A stretch of DNA of 64,000 nucleotides, taken from assembly GCA_934045905.1 (NCBI GenBank), contig OW203771.1, positions 20,468,069 to 20,532,068 of the forward strand. Reading direction: 5' to 3'. The stretch's first letter is position 1. Each line of letters opens with the position of its first letter. Source of the DNA: Leuctra nigra. Its lineage: Eukaryota; Arthropoda; Insecta; Plecoptera; Leuctridae. Under the pieces are notes generated by a model that did no database searches, was not told the origin of the DNA, and saw only the letters and a list, made by a program, of their open reading frames with translations. Of this stretch, positions 41,079 through 53,271 are shown one piece after another. A program made the position numbers and the translations under genes.

Positions 41079-42324
41079 TTGGGTCTGCACAGGCTTTTGA
41101 GAAGGAAGATAAAATGCCAAAATGGGCCGTCTTTTACTATTAACGCGGAATGACCATGTTTTGTGTAAAATATCGGATTTTATATTTTGTTTGAAGTCTA
41201 GTTTCCAGGGGGGTGGGGGGGGGGGCACTTTTCTACCCTCTAAGTCTCTTTGATAAAATGCGAATTTTCATAAATTATAGCAATATACTTGTTCCCATAA
41301 ACTGGCTTACCAAAAAGAATTAATGAGATCAACTTTTACTACTAAATTTTGCGAAACGAAAGCATCCAAAAACATGCACGTGCCCCATTAAAGTTGCATG
41401 CAAACGCTCGCTCAACTTCATTAAAACATCATCAGTGTCGAAACAATCCACAGTCATCCCCAAATATCACAGTTTTCATCCACACACGGTTACTGTGACA
41501 ACCATAATGCATGATGAAACTTGCACTGACTGCACCCTGCATTTTACATCATTATCTCTCCCTCCTCTCTGCATTGCATTACATCGTTACGCGTCGTTCC
41601 GTCGGGATTGCAATGTAAAATGCACGCTCTCTATGTACGTGCCCGCCTTCATTATACCCGCCCTTTTCATCCCTTCGCTGTTGTACTGTTATGTCGACAG
41701 CGTGTTCGGCAAAAATGCCGATACTTTGGGTTTAATATTCATTAGGATTGGTTGTCGGTGGCGGGGATGGGTAATCGGGACGGCCGGTCGATGGTGATAG
41801 CGCGGGTGTTTTTGCTGTTGAGATTTGGTCTCGGAGGGTGTAGGTAGTATTTCTATGTGTTTTGGGTTGTAAAGGGAGTTTTAGACTTGGGTTATTATTG
41901 GGGTTTTTAATTGAAGGTAACATTATATTAAATATTTTGTTACGATCAGTCAAAAGAGTTTTGTCCTTTGTTGTGCAAACATGTACAACCGTGTTGGATG
42001 TTGTTAAATTGTTGCGAGGGATTTGTGTGGACTTTTAGCAATTTAGCAAATGTTAAATTCCTGACAGAATAGCCGTTTGATAAAATATTTGACTACATCT
42101 ATACCACGATGTACTGGGGAATGGGATCCAATAAAAAGGCTCAATATCTTGGATATTTATGTGTATTAAGTTGGCAAAAGTCCTCTTGAATGTCTCGCCT
42201 TCAGAATGATCCCGGATATGGAGCCCTTTGTGTGGATTCTGTTCACATTCTCTCTAGACAGACCGCTGGAGGTACTGCTAGAGGTATGTGTGGGCAGTGA
42301 TCGTGTCCCTGGAAGTGATTTGTA
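41079..42324. other. Non-coding stretch
   Basis: It includes a poly(G) run (41208-41225) and a slightly GC-richer segment at 41450-41720. There TGCATTTTACATC and GCAATGTAAAATGCA are inverted about 80 bp apart. No gene is supported. Confidence 0.35.
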
Positions 42325-42640
42325 ATCGTTTTTTGTCAATATCTTTTACCAATGTAATTTTTAATAAAATAAGGCTATACACACGAGTCTTCAGAACAGT
42401 TCAATGAATAGTTTATTAGTTTTATGTTGTCCTACAGACGAGTGCCATATTTTTGACTAATTTTCAGGCACTGTATAACAAAATACTACTAATACTACTG
42501 TCCAAAATATGAATTTATTTTCATTGAACTGTTCTGAAGACCCGTATTGCCTAATTTTCTTAACAATTACATCGGTAAAAGATAATGATAACAATCGATT
42601 AAAAAGCTCTTTAAGGTCAAGCTCGCTACAAAATGTAAAG
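42325..42640. mobile_element. Foldback element related to 47231-47620
   Basis: The left arm (GTCAATATCTTTTACCAATG, CGAGTCTTCAGAACAGTTCA) is inverted at the right (TGAACTGTTCTGAAGACCCG, CATCGGTAAAAGATAATGAT). The centre differs from the 47 kb copy. Confidence 0.75.
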
Positions 42641-42839
42641 TATTTTACAGGCTCAAAAAGCTCATACACAGCTCAAAAAGCTTTAAAGGTTTTTAAGGTA
42701 TTGGTGGAGCTGGCTGATGTCTTTACGAAGTTCCCTCAGTTTATATGTTTCTCATCTCGGATGAAACGCGCTCGTTTCAGGAGCCAATAGTTCTCTTTGT
42801 CGAAGTGAAGTTGGCACCGAACATAAGTTCACCGGCGAA

Positions 42840-42960
42840 CACGTGACCTGGTGTTCGAGCACAATTACACGTCGTCGGCGAGGCTCGAACCCGCACCCTC
42901 TTTGTGCTCGGCAAATTCCCGTCACATCTCAATTAGCAAAGCGTAACACTTATTTGCCAA
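42840..42960 (-). repeat. tRNA-like B-box segment, possible SINE head
   Basis: The minus strand reads GCGGGTTCGAGCCTCGCCGA, a perfect B-box context. No A-box at proper spacing or cloverleaf could be drawn, so this is probably a SINE head remnant and not a tRNA gene. Confidence 0.3.
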
Positions 42961-43189
42961 CCCTTTCAGGGCCCCTCTACCCCCCCTCCCCCCATCCATC
43001 GACACTCTTTCTAATTGTACGTCCCCCCCTCTACTCGGTCCACTGTCTTTTGTCTCTCTTTCCACTTCATTTGGTCCCTTCGGCGTAGCACTTTGCACAC
43101 TCTCTGCGAGTCTCCCAGAGATGTATTTGTGTAGGGAGAAGTAGGCGCCATTTTGCCGGAGCTATAATTATCGATTTTGGTGACATCCT

Positions 43190-43720
43190 GTTTCCGTTTT
43201 TAACCTAAAACGCGTATTTACTTTCTAATTAAATAAATGAAATACTTGTTCCGAAGTGATACGCCATAATATTCTAGAGGTTAATATAAACACTGCTTGA
43301 ATGCTCACCTTTTGGGTATATTATGTTCTAGCTGGCTACATACTGGATCAAATTATAGAGTTTAATGCCATCTAGATTCTGGTTTGAACCTAAAAATCGC
43401 TTATTTCATAATACATTAAAATACTTGCTCCGAAGTGGCTTACATTCTACTTGAACGATCACCTATGAAGCGGTACATTTGAAGGCTGCAGGGAAGAAAG
43501 ATTAACATCCAGTTGATACTATTCGAAGATAAAAGCGTCTGATCAAAAATGGGCTTGGATCGTAATTTTTTACCCTCCATTTAGGTTGTGGAAAGTTGAC
43601 GCAATTTTGTCGGAACAAATTATGGAATTTGGTGACAAGTCTCCGTTTTTAAGCTTGCACACGAACATGTCCTCATAATATATAATATTTGCTCATAAGT
43701 GACACCCATTTTACTTGGAA
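43190..43720. repeat. Diverged low-copy tandem repeat (about 190-240 bp spacing)
   Basis: Blocks like TTTTTAACCTAAAACGCGTA, ATACTTGTTCCGAAGTG recur as GAACCTAAAAATCGCTTATT, ATACTTGCTCCGAAGTGG and, more weakly, near 43640-43700. It is an old segmental duplication with no coding signal. Confidence 0.5.
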
Positions 43721-45198
43721 GCTCATCTTGTGCGAAGTAAGCTGTACTAATTAATGTTTGTACTGGATTAGCAAAGTGTACAATCCGACCCGCCTGGCCA
43801 TTTCCACTCGCAATGGGCTGTTGCAGAATTAATTTGAAATGCCTATTATCACAGGCAAATTGTAGTTTGTGATCATTGTGATCAAGCAATGGCAACATGG
43901 GTGATTTGCATGGGTGATTTAGCGATTAGTTGGACAGTTGATTCTGTACGGCATTGTTGCTGTACTGTGCTGTATAGAGTCATCTGACTGTATACATATC
44001 TAAATGATGCTTTATGTTTATCGTCAAGATGGTTGGAACCTTTTGGAGAACTTTCTGCTAGGGGATTTTAAGTGGAATGTATGCCGCTACGAAACAAAAT
44101 TAGACACTGGTATTCATGATTATGTTACGACCTTTCATGCCTGTAAATTACGTCATCACCACCAAATGATTAATTGAAATGAGAGTATATTACGTATATA
44201 TTACGTATTATTACGTATATTACAATATTCCATTCGGGCAGACTTGTCACTTACTTTTTTTTGGAAGTTGAAAAGGTTTACGGACGAGAGCAAATGTGCT
44301 GATCACATTTTTGTATTCTATAATATAACATTGTAATTAGGTATACTGTGCATTCAGATTTATATTTTCAATTATCATCCATAGTATAAAGTTTAATTAT
44401 ATAATATCTTTATTTGCTTTTCTTTCCACTAAACAGTAGGTAAAAAGGTGCACATGATTTTTAGGCAAACATTTTCTTGTTATTTGATATTCTGGGTATT
44501 TCGCAATTTTCACATCTGACTGTTACTAATTATTATGATATGTCAATTGAGTTGTTACATATGATGAAATGTTGGTTGTGAACCCCGCAAAATTTTTAAT
44601 TTATCTTAATATTGTAAAGTTTTCAATCAATCCGATGATTTAGCTGGAGATTCTATTCTAAAACTATTGCCAACCAGACAAGTGTTCTCAATTTCAGCTT
44701 GATTAGCGAAACGGTATTATCTGTATCTCAGCAACTATCGGAAGATATAGACCTGAGCCAGAGGAGTCAAAAGGAGTTGCTCAAAAGGAGTAGCTCTGTT
44801 CGCCTAATGAAGAGGGAATGTATAGAGACATGCTCATCCCAAGTATCCTCAGTACTAATACTAGTTATGCAGCCCCCATTGCTCTAGGGGGCCCCCCCGG
44901 CTCATGGGTAATGTCTAAAGTTATGACTATTTGCACTGCCACATCGGAAACTTGTCTATGAGGATTGACTGGCTTCGAGTGACCACAAGCTTGTTCCTGC
45001 TCTGGAATACGAGATTAACGCCGGAGGGGGATACCCCTCCCCCCTACAGTCTCTCTTAAAGTCACTGAGCGGAAAATTAAAACCTTCCCCCTGCTACCCC
45101 TTCTGACACCAACCCTTTGCTGGGTTATAAATACCTTAGACTGATGATCCAGGGAATATCTAGGTGTTCTCCCGAGGCGAAATATTGCGATACGTTCA
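43721..45198. other. Non-coding stretch
   Basis: No gene or clear element is recognised. A short inexact TATTACGTATATTAC repeat occurs at 44187-44223. Confidence 0.35.
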
Positions 45199-45234
45199 GG
45201 GGAACGCTCTTGTAACGCGTTGATGAGCGAGCAT
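45199..45234 (-). mobile_element. Degenerate Helitron-like 3' terminus
   Basis: GGAACGCTCTTGTAACGCGT, then TGATGAGCGAGC, is the conserved terminal block. CTAG is replaced by TCAG-containing sequence, so this end is decayed. Confidence 0.45.
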
Positions 45235-45626
45235 TCGTATTGGATGTGAATTATTATGCGTGTAAAAGTAAATGATTTATCTTGAAAACAGCTGCTCGGA
45301 AAACTCTTAATCATTTACATTAGGGTGAGGTGATGATATCTCGATAAAAGATACTTGAATTAATTTTTGTAATAATTTCTGCATTCAGTGCATGATTATC
45401 ATATCATGACATGTTTATAGTAATCAATATAAAACTTGTAGTAAACATTGAAAAGTCAAAAGAGTAAGGAAATACGTTAAAAAAGGTATACATCGACATT
45501 CATTTATAATTAATTGTTGATTGGCAACACGCATCCGTGTTTTGTGGAAGATGTGAAAGTTTTACGTGGTTATTTTTTGAGGTTTCAAGTTATTTTGAAG
45601 TTGCATGGTAACGGTATGCACTGTAC

Positions 45627-45802
45627 AGTTCGTTTTTCCTATGTTTGAACTCTCTACAGACCGAGACATCGTCAGTTGTTCTGTTAGGCCGAGAAAGACA
45701 ACATTGCAAGGTGAGCGCGCAATGAAGTCTTTCTCGGCCTAGCAGAACAACTGACTGTGGCTCCATCTGGTGAGAGTTCAGACATAGGAAAAACGAACTG
45801 TA
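45627..45802. mobile_element. Foldback element with (T)CGGCC arms, copy 1
   Basis: AGTTCGTTTTTCCTATGT, GAACTCTC, GTCAGTTGTTCTGTTAGGCC and GAGAAAGAC on the left pair with the right half (GTCTTTCTCGGCCTAGCAGA, ACAACTGAC, GAGAGTTC, ACATAGGAAAAACGAACT). A related copy is at 62958-63108. The loop is about 25 bp. Confidence 0.85.
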
Positions 45803-46839
45803 GACCGAAAGAACGTGCTTGACCGTTTGGGAAGGAAATGTGTAGAATATGATAGATTTTTGTATCAGAATACTCGATCTTGATAATGTAATTGTACTCT
45901 ATATGAGCACGCGTATGCCATTGATGTGTGTACACAATTTCAGATCGATTGATTAATCGACGTGACCTGAAAAAACAAACTAGACTATCCAATCTTCAAC
46001 CCTTCAAATTCAACAGATACTTCGTCATTGTATTTCTCTTTGCTAAATAATTACTTTGACAAGCAATAATTTAAGTTTGTTTTATAAATCAAGTATTACA
46101 ATGACGCAAATTTTGTGCACATTTGTCTGTTTTGTGATGTTTCATAATGTTTGTTTGAATTAATTATTTTAATGTATTTGCCCCGCAGTCATCAGCCATG
46201 TTTTTGGGTTTATAAGACTTGAATTAAACAAAGCATAACAGAAGGTACTGAATGTAGGCGAGAACGTTCTCTCTTCTGATTGGTGGAGCCACGTCACGTG
46301 GTTCTCTCAGATGACGTAATCATTGTGAAAGAGCAGCCCCAGGCGAGTCCTTGATGTGAGTGTACGCAGCTTTGACGGAGCCTTTACAGAGATTTTACTC
46401 ACAAGTTTTATCCAGAATCGTTAATTTTGGGTGAGACTTATAAAAGGTCAACAAAATTTTTCGGTGAATTGCGCCATTGCTTCTGCTTCATAGAGCGTAA
46501 TATATTTTTTTTGCTAGTTTTTTTTAGTTTAATATGTTTTGTTCGTTTTCAACCTGAAATCATTTATAACCGTCCAATCCTCATTCTATATGTAGAACTT
46601 TCACAGTCCCCTATATTACATAATACCATTTTAATCTGTACCTCCAAGGTAGTAGGCCCGTTGTCAATTTTAATGACTCTAGAGATGAGCTTAAGACGGC
46701 TTGTAGTGAGTTTGACCTTAAGTGGGCTCAACCGATCGAACATTCCAAAATATTTATTTTTTGAAATTACCATCATGAATAACTTTTTTCAACATTTCAA
46801 CTATATTGAAGTATAAAAGAATCATAAAATGTAATTTAA
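45803..46839. other. Non-coding stretch with an E-box palindrome
   Basis: At 46285-46306, GGAGCCACGTCACGTGGTTC is a near-palindrome containing the E-box CACGTG, in a GC-balanced segment with TGACG and GATGACGTAAT sites. It could be promoter DNA, but no following gene is recognised. Confidence 0.3.
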
Positions 46840-47225
46840 CTTGCAACTCCTGTCTTACAGCGAGGTTTCAAATTATTGCCTTCCGAGAATGAACAAAACT
46901 TTAACACAGGAGGTATAGGAAAATCAGTGCGTTTTTGGTTTGTAACTTTTAAAATAGCACACGTTGGTATTGTTTTAAATTTTTTTCCTAATAGAATGTC
47001 TAACTATCTATCATAAAATAGGTTTTTTGTTCAAAGTTGGGACAACATAAAAATTGGATCTACATTATTAGCCTAAATGTGACACGATTTTACTTGTCTG
47101 CCATAAGATAACATGGGGAAGAAAACCCAATTTATCTCAGAAACTAGACACGAGAAGTGTTTAATTTTTTCAATGATTGTGTATGGCATGATTATCAATA
47201 AGTAGACAAAAAATTATGAAAATCT
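46840..47225 (+). repeat. Dispersed repeat, copy 2 of 3
   Basis: It is collinear with 13749-14130 (GAACAAAACTTTAACA, CACGTTGGTATTGTTTTAAA, AGATAACATGG, TTTATCTCAGAAACTAGACA). A MITE follows directly. Confidence 0.6.
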
Positions 47226-47230
47226 GAGAC

Positions 47231-47620
47231 CATGCCCGGTTGGATGAGCCACCTTAAAGAGTTTTTGAATCGATTTTTATCAATATCTTTTATCAATGTA
47301 ATTGTTAATAAAATAAGGCTTTGTACGAGTCTTCAGAACAGTTCAATGAAAATAATTTCATAGTTTGGAATGGGCTATTAGTTTTATTTTGTCCAACAGA
47401 TGTTTAGAGCATAAAAATTAGTAAAACTATGACACTAAACATCTGTTGGACGAAATAAAACTAGTAACTTATTCCAAACTATAAATTATTTTCATTTAAT
47501 AGTTCTGAAGACTCGTACAAAGCCTTATTTTATTAACAATTACATTGGTAAAAGATATTGATAAAAATCGATTCAAAAACTCTTCAAGGCCACGCTCACT
47601 ACTCAGCCGTCTTTGACCAG
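47231..47620. mobile_element. Foldback element, about 390 bp
   Basis: The arms are long and close to perfect in the middle: GAGTTTTTGAATCGATTTTT, AAATAAGGCTTTGTACGAGT and CCAACAGATGTTTAG on the left are mirrored at the right. The outermost 30 bp (GGCC(A/T)CGCTCACTACTCAG-type at the right) match more weakly. Related copies are at 42325-42640 and the half copy at 58884-59026. Confidence 0.85.
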
Positions 47621-50561
47621 TTATTCTGCGTTGATACAATCTCATTTGAAATGGTGTCTGAGTGATTTTGTCACAGAATACTTCAATGTAATTTAATATT
47701 TACTTCAGTCAATATGTAGAGCGCTTGATTACACGATTCCAAAAGTGTACAACGCATAATCGATAAAATAGACAAGGACCTTCTACCACTGATATACGAT
47801 ACATTATTGCACGTCGAGACGGAAGGGTTACTTTAATTTATGTGTATGTAAGTGACCACTGACCTCCACCACATTCACATGCACACAACATTATTGAAAT
47901 AATCTTGATAGAAATAGAGTGTTGCAGATATTGGCATTTAGGTAGGTTGAGCATTTAATTTGATTCACATACAGTGGTATATTCATTACATTGGTATATC
48001 CAGTTATTACTTATTGCCACTGTATTCTTTCCGATTTCCAATTGTTTTCTGTAAACTTCATTTCTAAAACGTCCCACATCTGTCACCATTAGAAAAATTT
48101 GATTTCATATGTTGCCAATGCCATGGCAACAAAGCATATCACCATAGTTGTGGACTTAGAAATGACATCACAACCCAGATTCTCATTACAAGCCGTTTTT
48201 CCCGCCAAAATGTGCCATGACATTTGAAATTGATTTATGAATGAAAATGTTTAATTTTTCAGTTATAAGAGTGTTTGTGATTATAATTTGTGTTGTTATT
48301 TACGAATTTACATTAATAAAATAAGAGAAAACTTCGCTATCGTTCTCGTCAATTTTGAAAATAATTTCTTAAACGTCCCACATCTGCCACCATTTGTAAT
48401 TTTGCTTTGTACATATAGTCGCTTTTGAGCCTGAAGGACTGATGGCGCATTTTTAAACTTAATCGCTTACATAATAGAACCTGAAGTGAACTATATTATG
48501 GCTTGCAATAACATGTTAGTTCTGAGAGCTTTAATGATCGATTAGCTTTGTCACTCTGACTACTAGAACCAGGAAATGTAATTATATTGAATACAAAACT
48601 CGAATCATCTTCTTGTGACATAGCACTAGTCATTTGACAAGATGATTGCTACGTTGCATTGTACAGAGTTGCAGTCAGCTTATTAGTTGCACTTGGGTCT
48701 GGCATTATTGCAGTTCCAGTGGCGGAACGTAAGGTTTCACCCTCCCTTAAGAGTCGTCAGTACTCGCAGAAATTTCCGATTCGGATGTAGAAAAAAATAA
48801 AAAAATGCATGAAATAACATTATCTCTGGGTCCTCGGTATAATGATTTTCCAAATGAATGTATTATAGAATCGGTGTAAAATCTGGACCTCAGAGATAGA
48901 AGGGCGGAAGTCAATTTCAATGATTCTTGTGTTGAGCTAAAAACCATTTATATTCTCTTCATTCAATCATTGTTCTAATTGTGACTCAATCATTGTGTAA
49001 GAGAATAGGTACTTCAATAAAACTATATTTTTTGACATCGGTCAGATGGCATGCATCAGCTTGAACTTGATACATCATTTCAAAAGCGTTACGGAAATTT
49101 GGAAAATTAAGAGAAATGGATTTCTGGCTTTCTACCTCTGAGGTACAGTTTTTTTTTTATGAAACTACAATCAAGGAAATTAAAGTGTCCAAAACCTTGT
49201 CAGACTCAGATTTTATGTATAGTCTTCATTGGACATTAAATTAATTCAGGACTGCCTGATTTTGAATGGTAAAGCTCGATTATTTGTGCCCTCCCATTTG
49301 AAAAGTGTTTGGTTGAAGAATATTGCTCCCCCACCCGACTGTTTGCTGCTCGCTCCGCCACTGGGCGAGGACTGACTAGCAAGAAGTAGATTGATCGCCT
49401 CTCATAACGAACTACAAATAACACTTCTTCTCTACTTTCTGTGTTCTGCAACACAAGTCTGAGCTTTTCAATTTGCTCGGGCGCTCTGTGTTTTGCTGCT
49501 TTTGGGTTCACGTGAGTTCGAGTTTACTGAGTTTCCTCGTGACGTGTTTCAAATGAACAATATCTCGGATAATTAAGGTGACGTTTTTCTAAATACGAAG
49601 TTGACAAAATTGTAAAGTATCTTTAAGTTTTAATAACGAATTTTAAATGATACATAACAAAATGTTTTCTTATATTTAGCGTTTTAGCTTATTGTGATTA
49701 ATCCTGAACGTAGAATTTAGCGATTTTTTAAAATTTATTTTGTAATATTAATTCACATTTATTGTACCATAGAACATATAATATTTGTTCTAATCTCTTT
49801 TCTGTTGACTATTAAAAAGAATTATTGTAAGAAAAATATTAAAAGTGATTTATTGTTTATGAAACAATTATGACACGTTATACCTTGGACTTAACGTTTT
49901 ACTGCATTGTTTTTAAAATAAATTTACGTCTTTTATCTCATCAATAATTTTGTTTTCAATCCAACAATGCGCCATTTTTCAATGATATTACTGTGTGGTC
50001 GTTTAAACTGGTTTACTGAATCTATGTTAAATTGTCAACATTTTCCATAATTTTATGTTGATGTAAGTCAATCACACCCTGCCTTAAATCATATCTGTTA
50101 TTGTCTCAGAATTATAAATTATTTCATGAAAGTCTGCCGAGCCAATGACCTCTTACATATCAGCCTATTGTACCTTATAAACACGTATAGCGTGTCCTAC
50201 TTGTGTTTTGAAAATTGTCTACTGCGGTATGTTTAGTAAATTAAGTTTTTCCCGCCCATAAATCTAACTTTAAAGCTTGTAGTGGAGACTTTTTACTGCC
50301 GCAAGGATTATCCGAAACGCTACGTAATAAAAATTACCCACCTCAAAATTAAGTCTCTACGTGAAAATTATTTTTACAAAAATGTTTTATGCACTTTTAT
50401 TCCCCGTCGGGAGGTTTAAATATTAAAAATAATATAAATCCGAATTTCCAGGATAAAAATGCTGGATTAAAATACGCTAAAAATCCAATTATGCATGAAA
50501 TGATGTGGAAAAGTTTCTAATTGCTTGTTATGGATGTAGGATTCTGCAACAAAGCGGATCG
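47621..50561. other. Non-coding stretch, 2.9 kb
   Basis: No gene is supported. AACGTCCCACATCTG(T/C)CACCAT occurs at 48069 and 48370, in the reverse sense to similar motifs at 36630, 37743 and 60940. Short frames at 48747-48947 and 49236-49511 lack family resemblance. Confidence 0.35.
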
Positions 50562-50583
50562 CGGGGGGGGGGGGGGGGGGGGG
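50562..50583. repeat. Poly(G) run
   Basis: About 22 uninterrupted G residues lie just upstream of the LINE insertion; length is likely uncertain in the assembly. Similar runs occur at 229-242, 35083-35098 and 41208-41225, and a poly(C) run at 57126-57142. Confidence 0.9.
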
Positions 50584-50669
50584 AGATTGTGCCTGCGGGG
50601 CTTAGGTTTTAATTGTGAAAAGTGATTTGGAGTTTTTAGGCGGGTCAGTAAACTGGGGATTTGATTTGA

Positions 50670-53271
50670 TCCTGGGATTGGATATTTCTTTTTCAATCTT
50701 CAACTTCTGACGTCAAGTTGAATATCATTTCGGTATATGCACCAGACACTAGTAAGTCAAGAGCTGAAAGGGAAGGCTTTTACGATAGTCTGCAAAATGT
50801 GTTAAATTCTTTACCAACCCAAGATAAAGTTATGCTAATAGGAGATTTTAATGCCCGAATTGGAAACATGCCTCTTAGGGGTGTTAAGCAGAGATTCAAC
50901 GAACCTGTATTCAATGAGAGTGGGGAGGAACTTGTAGAGTTTTGTGCTCTTAATGAACTCAGAGTTAACAACACCTTTTTTGACCATCCACCACAGCAGA
51001 AGAGAACATGGACCAACACAAGAGGGCAGCATTCAATGATCGACTTTATTATAACTAATAGAGAGATACATCCTAGCCAAGTTCTAGACGTGCGTACACT
51101 CTCGTCAGCCAACATAGGCTCCGATCATGGTTTAGTTTTATGCAAGATGAATCTCAAAATTAGATTAAAGAAAGTTACACCAGTATGCAGAGAGATGTTG
51201 AATATTGAAAGAATTGCAACGTCCAGCACCCAATACCTCTACAAGTCAAGATTAGAAGAAAAGTTAATCGCTAATCGAATTACACAGGGATGTTCAGCGG
51301 ATGAAACATGGACGAAAATGAAATTGAGCTTACAGTCAGCAGCGAACGAGGCACTGGGAACTAGGATAACATCTAGTAATACAGGGAACCGAAAGACCCC
51401 TTGGTATGATGAAAGCGTTAAGATTCTAGCAGAAGAGAAGAAGAAGGCATTCTTGGCATACAAGTCCAACCCAATTCCTAATGAGTACCATAAGTATACA
51501 CTAGTGAGGAACAGAGTTAGTAGGGAAATTAGGAAATTAAAGGAACAATATTGGGAAAAATATACTAAGGACTTAGAATATGATATGTATGGAATACAAA
51601 GAAGTATCTGGAAAATGCTTAGGAAACAAAAAAAGGAAATAAACGAGTATGTTGTTATAAATAATATAGATGCCAGTCAGTGGTATGAAAGTTTCACATC
51701 ACTGTACTCCACTCTTACTGCATCTGAAATTCAGCAACTCGGACAAAAAAATGGAAATAATGACGACTATAGCATTAATGATGATATTGTATTCTCGCCA
51801 AACAAGATAACGAATGCAATCTCAAGAATGAGTAACCGGAAAGCTGCAGGTCCAGATGGTATCTACAATGAAATGATTAAGTACGGTGGAGGCTCATTAC
51901 AGAATCATGTGCAAGACCTTTTCAATAAAGTAATGAGTGAAAGAAAAGTCCCGGACGACTGGAAATGCAGCTTGACAATACCTATACACAAAAAAGGGGA
52001 CAAAAACAACCCAGAAAATTATCGCGGTATCACGTTAATGAATTCCGTAGCAAAGTTGTTCACGGCAGTAATAAAAGATGAGCTCCAAGAAAGAATAAGC
52101 ATTGCAGAGGAACAACAAGGGTTCAGGAAGAACAGAAGCACAATTGACGCGATTTTCATGTTACGGCAATTAGTAGAAAAGGCCATAGAGTATGATCACC
52201 CATTGTTTCTCTGCTTTGTAGATTTTAAAAAAGCCTTTGATAGGGTGCAGAAATATGATGTCCTAAATATATTAAAAGAACACGGCATACCGCGCGCTAT
52301 TATTGATGTAATCGATGATATTAATACGGGTAGCACCACCAGGGTGATAACATCCAATGGCAGAACTGAGCCTATATTAATAAGAAAAGGCATTAGGCAG
52401 GGTGACTCCCTCAGCCCCTTTCTCTTTAATTTGGTGATGAACAAACTAATAGAGGCGGTTAAATGCAAAGATGGCTACAAGTTGGGCAATAGCAATGTAA
52501 ACATTATATGTTTTGCTGACGATGCAGTTTTGCTGGCTAATAGTGAAGACAATCTGCAGCGATTACTTCATCAATTTAATATAACTGGAAAAACATATAA
52601 CATGGAAATATCTGTTGAAAAGACCAAAACAATGGTAATAAGCAAGACGCCAGTTAGGTGTAAATTGGAAATTGATGGGAGTATAGTCGAGCAAGTTATG
52701 TCTTTCAAATATCTAGGTGTAGATATAACAAGCAGCAGAGACTTACTTCGTGAAGTTCAGCAGCAATCAATGAAAGCGGCGCAGGTAGCGGGATATCTGA
52801 GAAGCACTATTTGGAGGAATAAGTACATGCGTAGAGAATGCAAGAGCAGAATTTATAAAGTGATGGTGCGTCCGGTCTTGACATACGCAGCCGAAACCAG
52901 AGCGGAGACAACAAAAACAAAGCAAAAGGCTAGGACTGTCGAGATGAGAGTTCTAAGATCCATAGCAGGAGTCACGCTTCTGGACTGTCAAAGAAGTGAT
53001 GATATTAGGGAGCAATGTGGCGTTCAAGACGTGGTGGAATGGAATAAGATCAGGAAGAAGGAATGGAACAGCCATGTGGAGAGGATGGGAGATGAGCGAC
53101 TTGCCCGCATTTGTAAACAGGGACGACCTTCGGGGAGAAGACTACCAGGACGACCGCTCAAGAGATGGGCAGATAGCTGGCAATCCTAGTCCTAGAGGAG
53201 AAAAGAAGAAGAGGCCGAGCAACAGGAGGAATCTCCTAGCTAACAGAAGAAGAAGAAGAAGAAGAAGAAGA
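50670..53271 (+). mobile_element. Non-LTR retrotransposon (RTE-like), 5' truncated, with long intact ORF
   Basis: The element comprises the open frame described below (coding from about 50710) and a short tail. The 3' region after the stop is only about 80 bp and ends in an (AGA)n run (53244-53270). Short 3' UTRs with a microsatellite tail in place of poly(A) are typical of the RTE clade. The left boundary, near 50708, joins anonymous AT-rich DNA inside the endonuclease domain, the usual outcome of incomplete reverse transcription. No flanking target duplication could be defined by eye. Confidence 0.8.
50718..53189 (+). CDS. Endonuclease-reverse transcriptase of an RTE-like LINE (N-terminally truncated)
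   Basis: This uninterrupted frame of about 820 codons would copy element RNA into the genome by target-primed reverse transcription. Residues 1-150 are the second half of an apurinic-type endonuclease (GDFNARIG at 42-49; SDH at 135-137); its first half is missing. The reverse transcriptase spans about 355-690: AAGPDGIYNEMIKYGG (GPDG at 378-381), IPIHKKGDKNNPENYRGITL, GFRKNRSTIDA, motif A DFKKAFD at 502-508, motif B GIRQGDSLSPFLF at 558-570, catalytic FADD at 599-602, then KTKTMVIS and FKYLGVDIT. The carboxy end has QGRPSGRRLPGRPLKRWADS, matching the GRPxxRW tail of RTE-type proteins. The first codon, TTG at 50718, is not a genuine start; the frame opens at 50670 in flanking DNA. The lack of stops over 2.4 kb indicates a recent insertion. 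It cannot mobilise itself without the missing endonuclease part, but the RT is predicted intact. Confidence 0.9.
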   Translation: MNIISVYAPDTSKSRAEREGFYDSLQNVLNSLPTQDKVMLIGDFNARIGNMPLRGVKQRFNEPVFNESGEELVEFCALNELRVNNTFFDHPPQQKRTWTNTRGQHSMIDFIITNREIHPSQVLDVRTLSSANIGSDHGLVLCKMNLKIRLKKVTPVCREMLNIERIATSSTQYLYKSRLEEKLIANRITQGCSADETWTKMKLSLQSAANEALGTRITSSNTGNRKTPWYDESVKILAEEKKKAFLAYKSNPIPNEYHKYTLVRNRVSREIRKLKEQYWEKYTKDLEYDMYGIQRSIWKMLRKQKKEINEYVVINNIDASQWYESFTSLYSTLTASEIQQLGQKNGNNDDYSINDDIVFSPNKITNAISRMSNRKAAGPDGIYNEMIKYGGGSLQNHVQDLFNKVMSERKVPDDWKCSLTIPIHKKGDKNNPENYRGITLMNSVAKLFTAVIKDELQERISIAEEQQGFRKNRSTIDAIFMLRQLVEKAIEYDHPLFLCFVDFKKAFDRVQKYDVLNILKEHGIPRAIIDVIDDINTGSTTRVITSNGRTEPILIRKGIRQGDSLSPFLFNLVMNKLIEAVKCKDGYKLGNSNVNIICFADDAVLLANSEDNLQRLLHQFNITGKTYNMEISVEKTKTMVISKTPVRCKLEIDGSIVEQVMSFKYLGVDITSSRDLLREVQQQSMKAAQVAGYLRSTIWRNKYMRRECKSRIYKVMVRPVLTYAAETRAETTKTKQKARTVEMRVLRSIAGVTLLDCQRSDDIREQCGVQDVVEWNKIRKKEWNSHVERMGDERLARICKQGRPSGRRLPGRPLKRWADSWQS

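Noticed and set aside
42840..42960. tRNA gene on the minus strand
   Set aside because: Only a B-box context is convincing; anticodon and acceptor stems are not formed.
46427..46816. 129-codon plus-strand ORF following the E-box segment
   Set aside because: It starts at TTG, shows no domain, and continues into AT-rich repeat-related DNA.
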